From: Oxyruncus cristatus
Taxonomy: Eukaryota > Chordata > Aves > Passeriformes > Cotingidae
DNA: 64,000 nucleotides
NCBI GenBank assembly: GCA_013399855.1
Contig: VXAY01003830.1
Location: forward strand, 973,278 to 1,037,277
Direction: 5' to 3'
This document shows, piece by piece, positions 10,429 through 23,000 of the stretch. The translations under genes and the position numbers were made by a program. The notes beneath the pieces were generated by a model, which was not told the DNA's origin, ran no database searches, and worked only from the letters and a program-made list of their open reading frames with translations. Numbering within the stretch: position 1 is the first letter of the stretch; each line of letters opens with the position of its first letter.

Positions 10429-13400
10429 GTGAGTATAATACTTTCACTATAAGCAACATTAGGTCATATTTCCTTGTGATGGTTTATTAGAGAAATAAAA
10501 CTTTGCTAGTATGGCTGAGGACTTAAAATGTACTGAAGGAGATTCTCATTTTTCTCCTTTCTTTTTTGTTCTTTTGTAGCCTGAACAAGATTAGATGGAA
10601 GAATCTTGTAAATTCAATCATGTAAATTCAGTTACCAAGATCCCAGTAAGGAACTTACTGTTTATGCAAGAAAGAATTAGGAACCTTCACAGTGTCACTC
10701 CATGCAAAGTTACAAATGCATTCAGGATATATGTCAGGAACACTTTACTTAACAGAGCTGCACATGAGCATTCAGAATTAATCAGCCACTGCACTCTAAA
10801 GCTTCATTGTTGTAATTACCACCTCTTTACTGCTTGGTCAAGGAGAAGTAATGAATTGTTTTTTGTAACTGGATGAGCACCTGGGAGGATGCATTCTTCT
10901 AGTTCAGGGTTAAGTATGTACTGAGCTGAGCTGTTGAGGAAATTTGCTTAGCCAGTACTACTATGATTACCCTTAAACAGAAAAAAGCTATAATTATGGA
11001 TTTAATATTTTCATATATATATAAATCATTTTACTGTTCCAGATAAGTCTAAAATTAATGTAAGATGCCTTTCATAATTAAATGTGTTACGATGGAATTA
11101 AACAGACTAAAGTTAATTCACACCTAAAGCTCACTTCAACACTAGCATTAATAATTGTTTTAAATAAAACATCTAGTTAATACCATACTTCGTTTGGGAA
11201 GATACAAACAATCAATTTAATCCTTTAAAATGTGTTCCTCTTTCAGATTACCCTGGTTATCTGGGCAGTGATTCGAATCGGTCCCAATGGTTGTGACAGT
11301 ATGGAATTCCATGAGAGTGGCTTGTTGCGGTTTAAGCAAGTGTCTGACATGGGTGTTATACATCCCTTATATAAAAGCACTGTAGGAGGGAGAAGGAATG
11401 AAGATCTGGTGATCACTGGGAATAACCAGCCTGTAAGTTATACCATGAATTGAAAGTCTACAAGCAACACTAGGGAATTACACTTACCTTACCAATAAAT
11501 GTTGTATTTGAAACTTTATTAACCTAATGACTTTGTTTCTGAAGATTGTATTTCAGCAAGGAACAACCAAGCTTAGTGTGGAAAAAGACAAAACTTCTAT
11601 AACCAGTGATATTGGCATGGAATTTGTTGACCCACGGACACAAAATACTTTGTTCAGCACGGACTATGAAACTCATGAGTTTCATCTGCCAAATGGAGTT
11701 AAAATCCTGAATGTACAAAAGGCCTCTACAGAGAGGGTATGTCTCTCTTGAATTACTTTTTATAATTAATGAGAATACAGTGCATAGTTTGTTTGTATAA
11801 CAGTAGAGTAGCACTAGTTATTTTGTAGAGGGTTAAGTGTGCCTTAGGAAGCACTGAGCGGCCCTGTTCCAGAAAAAAAACCCCAAACCTATAAATACAT
11901 AGAAGGAACAGATTCAGTGAAAACTGAGGGGTAAGTTTACATAATCAGTCCTAAAAGGAAGCATGTATTTGCTGTGTATCCCATGAAATAACAATGTGAA
12001 ATAACAATAATAATAATATGAAATATAATATATAATATATATATTTCATAATATATAATTTCATAATAATATGAAATAACAATATGAATTGTTATTTTTA
12101 TCACAAAAATAAACTATTTTACATGCCTTCCAAAATTAAGTAGTCCTGGTTTTAAATGTGAATGTGGAAAATAGCAAATAGGCAGAAGGTTTGCAGGCAT
12201 AATGGCAGAAGGGCAAGAAGTACATTGACATTTTTTATTAAATTGTGTAGCAGTACTTTTAATGTAATTAAGTTACTCAGGCAAATACAAGTAACACATT
12301 TTCATTGATCTGTAATACACATTTTTTTTGTGTGTTCTTAGATTACCAGCAATGCGACCAGTGATTTAAACATAAAGGTCGATGGCCGTGCTATTGTCCG
12401 CGGAAACGAAGGTGTTTTCATTACAGGCAAGACTATTGAGTTTCGAATGGGTGGTAACATGGAACTTAAAGCAGTAAGTATTTAAAATCAGCATTTTTTG
12501 AATAGTTTAGTTTCAATTTCAGGCTGATAGTAAACTGATGTAGCTTTATATGGTTTCAGATTTTATATTATGTAGTAATGCACAAAAGTTTAGTCAGTAT
12601 ACCTGGCAGGATTTAAATAGGTGGTTTATTACTTTGCTGGTAAGTAGTGGTTCAGTAGATTTCAGGTAACAGTGATTTATTACTGTTAAGACACAAAAAA
12701 ACCCCACAATGCAATTAAAGCCAAGCTATTGGCCTCTGCCCTGGAACAAGTACCAAAGGGTATTAATTTTCTCTTCTGGAAGCTTTTCAGGGGTCAGTAA
12801 CCTTTGACAGTTAGAAGCACTACCTTCAGTGCTGCCACAGGAAGACTCATTAGCATTCCTTTAAGATTTTTGGAGACTGCAGGGCATATGGAATGACGAA
12901 AAAGGTTAAAGGAGGATAAAAAATAGAGGTATATGCACTTTCCTTTCAAGTGTGAACGAATTTCCTGTATGAATTCAAACACTAATTCCCATTTCACATC
13001 TGCATTTTTAGATTTACTGCATTTGCTAATAGGTCTGTAAAGTGAAAAGCCACAATTCTGCTGTCTCAATAACCACTGGAATAGCAAAGTGCATTGCTTT
13101 GCATAGTTGAGAAATCCATGAGCATTATTATATTTTCCATTAAAAAATTAAACCTTTTCATAGATACCTTTTTTACTATTTTGATTGTGTAGCTGTCCTA
13201 AAGATGTCATTTATTTGTTAAACCAGCTTGTCCTCCTCAAAAAATAACCTGCCTTGTTTAAATTAGAAATTGTACTTTTTTTTCTCTCCTCCTTAATAGG
13301 AAAACAGCATTATCCTGAATGGAACTGTGATGGTCAGCCCATCACGACTGCCAAGTTCTTCCTACGGGGAACAGTTCAATAATGGCAACTGGCTGCGTTT

Positions 13401-13503
13401 CAAGCTCTGTATGTGTGCAGATGGGACACTGTTCAAGGTTCAGGTGACAGGTTATAACATGGGCTGTCAGACCTCTGTCAATCCGTGTGGAGCCACACAC
13501 TAA
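10219..13503 (+). CDS. SGCB: SGCB, beta-sarcoglycan (coding exons 2-6; exon 1 in gap)
   Basis: Coding exons are 10219-10428, 11247-11432, 11545-11736, 12342-12473 and 13300-13503. All are phase 0 with consensus splice sites and give 307 residues, so human length (318) is matched if exon 1 gives about 11. It is a type II membrane protein of the sarcoglycan complex, which links dystrophin to the muscle plasma membrane. A cytoplasmic N-terminus (QSSNGPVKKSMREKAVERRN) precedes one membrane helix (NLAICVIVVLFILAVINL and on). The extracellular part ends in a Cys cluster (CMCADGTLFKVQV, NMGC, NPCG) typical of the family. Extracellular sequons NAT and NGT are present; the human site NKT reads DKT here. 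Identity to human is very high throughout. The start codon is not visible. Confidence 0.97.
11247..11432 (+). CDS. SGCB: SGCB coding exon 3
   Basis: 62 codons: ITLVIWAVIRIGPNGCDSME through VITGNNQP. It holds the end of the membrane helix and the start of the extracellular domain. The acceptor is CTCTTTCAG and the donor GTAAGT. Confidence 0.97.
11545..11736 (+). CDS. SGCB: SGCB coding exon 4
   Basis: 64 codons: IVFQQGTTKLSVEKDKTSIT through NVQKASTER. The sequon that reads NKT in human is DKT here. The acceptor is TTTCTGAAG and the donor GTATGT. Confidence 0.97.
12000..12100. repeat. AT-rich imperfect palindrome in SGCB intron 4
   Basis: Runs of aataataatatgaaat and its reverse complement flank an (AT)n core. 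They are followed by a 9-bp-arm inverted repeat (aataacaat, 4-base loop, attgttatt) near 12075-12098. Confidence 0.85.
12342..12473 (+). CDS. SGCB: SGCB coding exon 5
   Basis: 44 codons: ITSNATSDLNIKVDGRAIVR through MGGNMELKA. It has a retained NAT glycosylation sequon. The acceptor is TGTTCTTAG and the donor GTAAGT. Confidence 0.97.
13300..13503 (+). CDS. SGCB: SGCB coding exon 6 (terminal)
   Basis: 67 codons plus TAA: ENSIILNGTVMVSPSRLPSS to the Cys-rich C-terminus ending NPCGATH. It has a retained NGT sequon. The acceptor is CTTAATAG. Confidence 0.97.
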   Translation, partial: ENSIILNGTVMVSPSRLPSSSYGEQFNNGNWLRFKLCMCADGTLFKVQVTGYNMGCQTSVNPCGATH

Positions 13504-16070
13504 AGCAAACCACTGCCAGGAGAGTTCTCTTGGGTGTTTACATGTATTTGTATGAAGTAACTGCATGCCTTCAAGGATTTCTGTTTTTACAGCAGTTTAT
13601 ACTAACACTTCTTACATAATATTTTTAAGGAAAGGCTGTTTTGGTCGCAAGTATTATGTTGTCATCCTGCTAGCTGCAAGAGTGGCACTGATTCAGTAAG
13701 CTTTCAGGGTACGTGCACACTGAAGTACCTTCTTGAATATATTTAAAGAACATGATCTTAGCAACAACATATACTGCCTTCAGTTGCCTTTAGAGGTTTT
13801 TGTCCTACGTCCCAAGACCTTGAGGACTGCTGACAACATGACTGCAACCTGAAGTACTTCAAGCGGAACGTCAACTTGTTGCTGGAAGTGAGTTTGCCTA
13901 GGGTGGCTGAAGTGGCAGATTTTTGTCTTCTCTCCACTTCCTGTTGATACAATGATTTCCCCCAAACTTAGGTGGTTTACCAGATGCATAGTAAGTGAGG
14001 GGCAATAGCAGATTCACTATAAGATATCGTATTATTTCTACCATTTATTCTCATGTGATTAAAAAAAAATCACAAATCATATTTGCAAAGTAATACCGAG
14101 TGTGCAACTGTAACTTGAATTTTTAAATAGTCTTGCAGTTATTCAAGTGTTGCTTGAGCTCCCATTCTCTCTGTACTGTTAAGGCAATCTGCAGGTGCTT
14201 AATTTATGTGTAGTATTTATAAAATGTGTTTATATTAGAAGAACATTTTTAAAAGACAAAAGTCACTATCCAAAAATAGTGTTTTACTGGGTGCTTTAAT
14301 GAGAATAGTGTCTTGAGTAATAACCTGAAGTATGGCTGTTGCAGCAGTGTCTGAGATCAGATTTCTCTTTCCCCATAAAGGTCAGCACTGATGCATTATT
14401 CAAAACCTCAGAATTAAATTCTTAACTGCAGGTCTGTAACGCTAAATGTGATGGTACGACAGCGGAGTCTATACATGTGTATCAGAATCTGTGAACAGTG
14501 GAAGTGTGGTGAATTGGGGCCTATTGCAGTGTTTTGTGCTAAAAAATAGCAGCTATTTATAAGACTGTTCCTTTCCCCACCCCACATATTTCTTCAGTTT
14601 AAAATAGCGTTTTAATGTTTGCAGCAGCATCAAATAACCTTAATAATGGAGGCCACAAAGGTGACTTTGCAACAAGCTTTTCTAGATAAGCACACCCTTC
14701 TTTTCCTAAATGTTACAAGTTAACTTCAGAACTGGTCATCTGTTATGGGAGGATAAACTATCTACTCTTGTTTTACAGCACTCAAAGTACACAGAATTCC
14801 ATAAACTACTAACTAGCTCCTGCTGTAACAAGAACTTCAGAGCTAAGGTCCCAATTCCCAAATTTACTGGAAGTCAGCAAGTCCTCAGGCAGGATGTGTA
14901 TGGGTGGAAGTGATTTCTGGAGGGGGATCCTTACGTCATGCATTATACCACACAGGAAGTCAGAGGGGTCATGTTTCCCTCACTGCTCAAAAGCAAAGCT
15001 GGATTTTGATGCTTAGTAATTGTTGGGGGGTTGAGGCTTCACAGCACTGGAGCTGTTATGGTAAAATCAGAATAAGCAGAATAAAATGTAGCAAAAGACA
15101 TTGAGTTGCTCATATTAAAGATTATGGGAAAGTACTAAATTTTACATACTGCCTTCATGAACTTCATAGTTTTACCAGAGTTAATAGTTATTAAACACTT
15201 CTCACACCCATTTTGGTGAAAACGTGCACCTATCTTTGCTGCTAAGCAGGGCCTCATTTAGCATTTAGTTACCGTTAGGAAGAAGAAAGAAACATTTTTA
15301 TAATTCTCACTCTCATGCTAATGGAAGTTTGTCACTTTATTTTGATATATATACATATATATATGTATAAATACATTTTAAAAAGAGCAGTATCCTCAAA
15401 GCTGAAATAGATCTTGCAAATGACAGATACTGCCTTAGTCAAGTAGATTACACAAAAAAAAGCATACTTAAGCTCTTCCCTAGTTAATACTGATATGCCT
15501 GTATCTAGTATTGGGTTCCTGTAATTATCAAGAGTTCTTTTTAAAATACTGTATGCAATGTAGCTGAAAGATTTGCCACAAAGGTACTCTTAAATCACGG
15601 TCTGGAGAATTGGTTTTGAAGTGTGAATATTTTTGGTCAAAATGTAGCAAAATCAATAATACAAGTAACAAATGAAATTATCAATTTGCTACCTTCTATT
15701 TATGTATTGGTAATATGTTTTATATTTATATTACATAGTTTGAGAAATGTTGGCACCACACTTGCCTTCTGTTGTGTATTTACTTGTATGTCTTCTAACT
15801 AACTGCCTAAGGTACATTTTTTTTTTATGTATTTAAAACATTGTGTGGCACATTATTTCAGTCCCACAGATGCACTTAAGATTCTGTGTGTTTAAAGTGC
15901 ATTCTACATGCCTCTGTAAAATGCCATACTGGGTATGCTGAAACAACTTGCATGTGAAGAGTTCTCAGCATATGTAAAGGTGGTAGTTGTTTCAATGGGT
16001 GAAAGACAATAGAATGTCTAATCTTTGTTTTGAAATGAAACAATAAATTCTAAGATGCAGCTGTGCCTCA
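13504..16070 (+). other. SGCB: SGCB 3' UTR
   Basis: AT-rich, ORF-poor sequence runs from the SGCB stop to an AATAAA hexamer at 16042-16047. A further AATAAA at 15080-15085 could be a proximal site. It includes the AT dinucleotide run at about 15344-15370. The extent is inferred from signals, not from transcripts. Confidence 0.65.
16042..16047 (+). terminator. SGCB: Probable SGCB distal polyadenylation signal
   Basis: AATAAA about 2.5 kb after the stop, with T/G-rich sequence downstream, and before the LRRC66 start at 16532. Confidence 0.6.
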
Positions 16071-16531
16071 GGAGTCTTATTTCTAAGAATATAGTTTTTC
16101 ATTAAAAATACATTGTTGTGTTATTGACAGGGAAACTGGTATTTTATTAACTGTAATTATGAAAGTCAATCCACACCTATTTGTCGTGGATTGTATCCAG
16201 TGGACTTTGCTCAGTGGTAATTGTGTATGATACCTGAAGCAGAGTTCAAAAGTCTCCACTGTTGTTAATTCACAAGCTCCTGAGAAGTTGCGTTTCTTGA
16301 ACAAAGGGCTGGAAAAGAAAAAAAAGGTTCTAATTGTTTTTTGGGAGAGGTGGAGGGAGGGGGAAGGTTACCAGTTTCTGAATGTTCTTTTTGAATGTTT
16401 AAGGCAGAATGTTGGTAATGCTTTGGTTATTTGCTGTTGATTTTTTTTTTATTGTCAAAGTATTTCCGCTTTCTGTTGAATTCTTGTTATGCTGAATTTA
16501 ACTATACTTTTACGTTTTACATATAGATACT

Positions 16532-17027
16532 ATGGATAACCTTCACTTGAGTGTCATAGCTGTGGTCCTTTACTTTAATCTTCCTGGATCAGTGGGAACC
16601 AAGTCACAGCAGATTCTTCTCGCTGCACATCACCATTCAGAATGCCAGTGGGATGAGGAGTTCCTACTGAATTGTTCTTTTACCAGAATATCTACTATTC
16701 CACAAGATATATCACGAATGGCAATAGTGGCCGATTTTAGTCACAATAATATTAAAACTTTTCTGTGCCCTGATGGAAGAAATGAAGAATGGATGCTGAA
16801 ACACCTGAACCTCAGTAACAACCTGATTTCTGAACTCTTCTTAACTACTTGTACAAATTTACCTGTTTTAGAAACTCTGAACCTCAATGGTAATGCCATC
16901 CACACCCTCACACTGGACACACCTGTGCCTGCACCTGGGTCTAAAACATACAGAATTGTTGATCGCATCCTGCCTGCTTTGAAAGTACTGTCAGTTGAAA
17001 GAAATAATCTTAATACAGTTCCAAGAG
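16532..17027 (+). CDS. LRRC66: LRRC66 coding exon 1
   Basis: Encodes residues 1-165 plus one base: signal peptide, N-terminal cap and the first LRRs through NNLNTVPR. The donor is GTAAGT. Confidence 0.92.
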
Positions 17028-20000
17028 GTAAGTATTTCAAAAATCTTTAAGGACCTGGCTTCCCAGGGGTAAGTTGGGTTTGGATATAATTCACACATCC
17101 TACTGAATTCAGAATGTGACTTTCTCATTTAGTTATAATTAAGGTGAGGGAAAGTTCCACCTGCAAATATGGAGCAAATGGATTGTTCTGTTAGGTTGAG
17201 GATTTTTTTTTTTTTTATACAGTCTTTGCAACTCTAATGCCTTAATATCGGTCAAATATAACCAAGTTTATCCTGTAAGAGCCCAAGCAGTATTTTTGCT
17301 TTTTGTACAGAAAGGGAAGTAAGGATCTTCAGAAAAACACCAGCCTCACCAGTCGTGAACCTTAACATTAAGAAAATTACAGATAATGGTTTTTATATTA
17401 CCCTTCAGAAGGAAGTCAACACTCCTAAATGAAACTTGCTCCAATTTTAGTATTTTAGGAAGACAGAAAAATATATTCAGTCAAAACAATTTTGCTCTAT
17501 GCCATCTGACACCCAAAGAAAGTGACACCTTGGTGTAACAAGAGAGGGCTGTAAAGTTTTGATAGACTTTTAGAAAGGCTTTGCTGGTCACTGAGCTGTG
17601 TGGGGCATCTTAGCCTTTATCCTCATAAAGGGATGATTCCCATTGTCCAAACTCTTTAAATGAAGCAGAAGGTGCTGAACAAGCAACCCTATCCTATATA
17701 ATGTGGTGAATTTATTGATCTCTGATAACATCATCACATTCATTAGCTCTAGAGTTTGAAAATACAGGAGGACATGGGATGACAAACCAAAACCCCACTT
17801 ACCCCACAATGTCAGACAAAGGCAATACATGTGCACCTACACAGGATCCTGAAAGTTCTGCATTTCTCCTTTTATGGTATTAATTCTCTAGCATGCAGGA
17901 AATCCATTTCACTTAATCATTTTGTAGTATCTGTAAGATCATAGAGACAATATAGAAAAGCTGACTTTACAGAATACATGGATGCACATTTAGATATAAC
18001 TACACATTATAGGATGCCTCAGTGGGTCAGAGAGATCAATCTTTTCTATAAGAGACTCAATTTTTCGATGTTACAGGTCAAATTGCTATGCATGGCACCA
18101 CAATACTTCAAGTTATACTTAAATCCCATATTCATTTAAATATATGTTCAGAACTTTATTTTCCTTATCCAAAATACTTCACTAACATTCTAGTTTTTAA
18201 GCTCGGGTAAGAAAACAAAAACTGCAGTTCTGAAGCAGAAGTTTCCCACAGAAACCTTCCTCTCAGCTGCCACCCCGGCAGTCAGGCTACTGCCCACTGC
18301 TACCATACCAGTGAATATTTTTAGCACACGTTTAGCTTCAGGGAAGCATCCAAAGTACAATTCTTCATGCAGGTGCATGGAAGAATTTATGAACTGCCAG
18401 AACTTCTGAATGTCTTTCCTACTAACTACCTCTAGTTTTACTGCAGGGATGAATCATTCCCTCTGCTTTTCACAATAAACCCAAAGATCAATTGCTTTGG
18501 CAAACGGAACTGCAAACTGAGAAAAGACATCTCCAGTAAAGCAGCTGACACCAAGGGCAAAATTTTTAAGAACAAGTAGCTCTCAACAATGCTGTATGAT
18601 CAAATATCAATTCAGAGTGACACCAAGGTGTTACACACTGTGGTGATGCTGAGCATTCAAGTGTCTGCCTTCCCACTGGAACGTGCAGGCTGGAGCTTCA
18701 GCAGCTGCTATACAGCACCTAAGAAAAATTAGTACCTCCAGCATTCAAAAGGGCTCCTTCTGCAAGACAGATGGTATCATAACTAGGATACCAAGCATGA
18801 CAGTATATTCTTCAGTGTAATTTAGAGGCAGACAAGATTAAGCAACACATTTTTGTTTTCAGTCAGGTTTTACACCCTAAGAATATGGTTCAAATAATTT
18901 CACATATTAAAAACTCCCATGAAATTGCAGATGGCAATGGATAGGAGATACTGTGTCACCTTTTGTATCTCCATCTTTTACTTAAAATTAATGTATTTGG
19001 ATCTTGTAAATTGAATATATTCCACCCTTTTCACACTCCTCCTTTCCTAGCTCCAGTTTTTCAGAGAAGTATGCTCAAAGTACAGAGATCATAAGAATGC
19101 TACTGCTTCTACGAAAGTGTCAATTTTTAAAGCATGCATTGACAATGAATGTATTAATGTGCCTGCTGTTGATCCTATGCAACTTTTAGAATAGGACAAC
19201 ACTGACTAGGAAAGGCATAATAACACTAAGGCTGCAACCACTCACTGCAATAGACAGGAATGGATGGAATTTTGTTGCAAAGAATTTTATAAAGACACTT
19301 GATGTAATTGGGAAAACAAGACCATGAAATGTAAAATAGTTTTGTTCTTCCTAGGACTAGGCCTGCTGCAATCTTTACAAACTGTCCACATGTCATCCAA
19401 TAGCATACAACAGATTGACCCAAAGGATTTTCAAAACTGTTCACAGCTGAAGGACATTGACCTGCAAAACAACAGGATAACTAAAGTTCATCCAGATGCC
19501 TTCAGGAATCTCAACAAATTACAGGTTATAAAGCAATATTACAACTGTTTCAATATTTTATGTTAATCATCATTAAAGATATTAATTATCAACTGTTCAG
19601 CATGATTATATTGCTCTGATTATAATATTAGTGTACGATTATAAAAACTAAAGCAAATGGTGACAATAATATTTTTATATATTTGCTTTTCATGTATAGG
19701 AAAACACACACACACTTAAATATACAAAATATAACCATAAATTCACTATTTATCTATGCCACAAACCAATCCATAACTGCCTTAAACACACGCATGGGCT
19801 TTTCTACTCCAAATTCCTTCCATGTCAACAGCCCTGCAGCTTCTCATTCACACAGAGGTAGGTCTACAATGGGAGAATTCTAAACATACCACAATTTATC
19901 ATCTTCATGTACATTAAAAACCTTAGAACAATATTACTGAAATCCTAAACAGATGTATTGTTCGCATAACTACAAAAGTGCTTGGATACTAAAAGAAACA

Positions 20001-23000
20001 TCGTAAATGTTGCAGTAAGGATTCCATTGTAAGGCTAATCAAATTAATTATGAATTATTTCCAAATAGGTCGTGGATCTCCGTGAAAATCCTCTGACGAT
20101 CCCTCTGCCACAAATATTGATCAATTTGAACTTCTTTCAACTTGAAGTTTATTTGTCAAATAATGCCTGGATATTTAACTGCAGGCTAAATGCTTTAAAA
20201 CACTTATTTCATTTTCCTTTTGACTCCACAAGAAAAAAGTGGAGCCTTTCACACAAGAAGTTTGCCAGCTCACAGAAACCTCTGCTGTATCTTTCAAGTT
20301 TCCACTTAAACTGCAGGGACAATGTTTTGCTCAAGAGGGCTACAATCCCAACAGGGAACACATCAGTGCTGAACTGTAACTTGGACAACGTGAGGGGTAT
20401 GTACATCAGGGACTCCATCGAAATGCTCTAAAATCCAAATGCATGCAGAATTATTAAAGAAATCTGGGTTTAAAAGTGGGGTTCTAAAGATATTGTTTAA
20501 AAATAACTGAACAACAATTTAATGTGCAATTAATACACTGGTTAGAGTATTTGAAAGTCATGTTCCCCAAAAATGGCTTCATCTCCTTCCTTACATTAAA
20601 CTAATAAGGATGGCAAGTTACACACAAATAAATTTAAGTAAGTAGTATGTTGCAAATGAACAGTTCATTTTGAACTGAGACATAGTACCTAATAGTGAGA
20701 TGGCACTTCTGGGGCATGTAGAAAACTGAGAAGAATGCCAGAGTTTTGAGTATTCAGCTAACACCAAAAGGAAAGTTTATTTGCAAGGGAGAGGACTTCT
20801 ATTTCTTCTTAAACAGTACAGCTACTGTAGCACACATTTCACTTACATTTACAATTAATAAAGAGCACTGAAAGTACAAGAGACAAAACCTACAGAGCCA
20901 AGACTTTCCATGCAGATGGAAAACTAAGACCAGACTTAGAGTAGAAGGTGTATTGTGTCATGTGCAGTGAGGCAAAATGGTTTAACTCTAATGGAATAAC
21001 AGCACTTGGAGATGGTAAGGCTTCCCCCTGGAAACATTTCATCCCCAAATGAAAATATGTTGGGCATATTGGGAATACCACCTTCTTTGTCTATTTACAA
21101 GACAAGTCACAGAAACCTGAATTAAAATCAACACACTGGATTGCACCAAAATTCAACTGGGAACAAAACCTGATCCAAAGGCAAGGGTGAACATATTTGA
21201 AACGTATTGCAAAAGCCAACAACCAGCCATGGCCCACACTAACTAAAGTTTGGAACAATTGCTCCATCAATACAAATATCCTTGATTTAAGACCTTTTTG
21301 CTGGAGTCAAACCAGCAACAGGAAAATCACAGTGCCTGAAACCCTGGCAGTTATCAGGTGAAGTTTTATCCCACAGCTGCATGCAGTGACCATGGCCACG
21401 CTGGAAAGCAGCTGGCTATCAGTATGTCTCTTCCACAAGGAAGATCAGCAGGTGTTTCTAGTACAACCCAGAACATAATTAGATGATTTCAGTGACCTCC
21501 TCCCTCACCCATACAATTTTTCTTGTAAAATCTGCTATTAAGACCCCATATATACTGTTTTAATATAGGGTGGTGGGGGTGTGTATATATAAAAATATAT
21601 GATGGCTTAACAGACTTCATACCATGTAAAATGACAATGGATGGATAAAAAGAAAATGGATTTTATAATAAATTGTTAAAATTCTCAAAGATAGGTCAGA
21701 GTATGTTCTTACAGTAACAAATTGACCCTGCAAACCAAGTAGCCTATGTTTTTAAGAAAGACTGAGTTTGTATTTTCTTTTATTTCAGATTATGGAGTCT
21801 CTTGGTGGACACCTAAAGGCAGAATTTCAAAAAATCACAGTCTTCCTCATATGACACTGGATAGAAGGAATAATTTAGTGATATACAACGCTGAGAAAAC
21901 CACTGAAGGATTATATTTGTGTCTTTTTAATACAACAAAGGAGAAATATCTCGTTTACAATATAGAGGTGAAAGAAAAGGTTTCGACATTTTTGGTTAGA
22001 AGAGCCCGGGACACTAACACTGTTTTCAGACAAGAAAAACCAGAGTCAGACCTTGCACTGGCTGTCTCCCTCTCGGTGCTCATTACGTTTGTTTGTGCTT
22101 TTTGTCTGGGTGCTTTTGCCAGACCCTACCTGGAGAGCCTGTGGAGACACATGTGCAGGAATAAAAATTCAGGTTCAGAACATATATATTCCAATCAAGC
22201 TTTTTCAGATGAAACTTTGAGCAGAGAGTTTTCTGCAAGCAAACCAACAAATACACAGCATTATGTGTTAATTTGCGATGAGAATTCTTCAAGAAACACA
22301 CGCGTTTTTCCTACAAAAACTTCTACTTCATATGAAAATGTCACTGGTAGTGGTGCAGAATACCGGAAACAAAGCAATGCTGAGATCAACATGAAGAATA
22401 AACCAGTGTTTTCAGAAATCCAAACTAGTATTGACAATTATGAAAATGTAAATGTTTATGATAATGGATTATTTTCTGTAAAGACAGAGTACCAGAACAG
22501 CAATGAAGTAACACCAAGACAATTAATGAGTAATAGCACTGCATTACGGAAAGATTCAACAGATACAAATAACCAAGACTCAGAGAAGAGCAGGATCTCT
22601 CCTATACCCAGAAGACTGAATACTGACCCTTACTCAAATCACAACTCTTCAAATTCAGAGAAAGGAGAAACTGACTTTCCATTTTCCACAGTACAAACAC
22701 ATTCAGTTGCACAAGACTCTAGAAACAGCAAAATAAGCAACAACTCTGGTCTGCTGCATTCTGAGATCACAGAGGCTACACCAGATCCTCGAGAAAGAAA
22801 AGGTATAGTTTCGCATAATGAACCCACACACACTACAAAATTTATGCATGGAAGGCAAGGCTGTGATGAACAACTTGGTCTAAACAGCAACTTAACTATA
22901 CCTAGTGATGCGGGAGATTTTATTTTACCCAATGTCTCCAAAAGTGATACAGATATTGAGAATTTAAGCAGCTGTGAAACAACAGAAAACTTTCCTGTTA

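Noticed and set aside
21746..21788. Met at the start of the 911-residue open frame as the LRRC66 start
   Set aside because: It lies in the intron upstream of a strong acceptor, and the LRR-bearing exons upstream join in phase.
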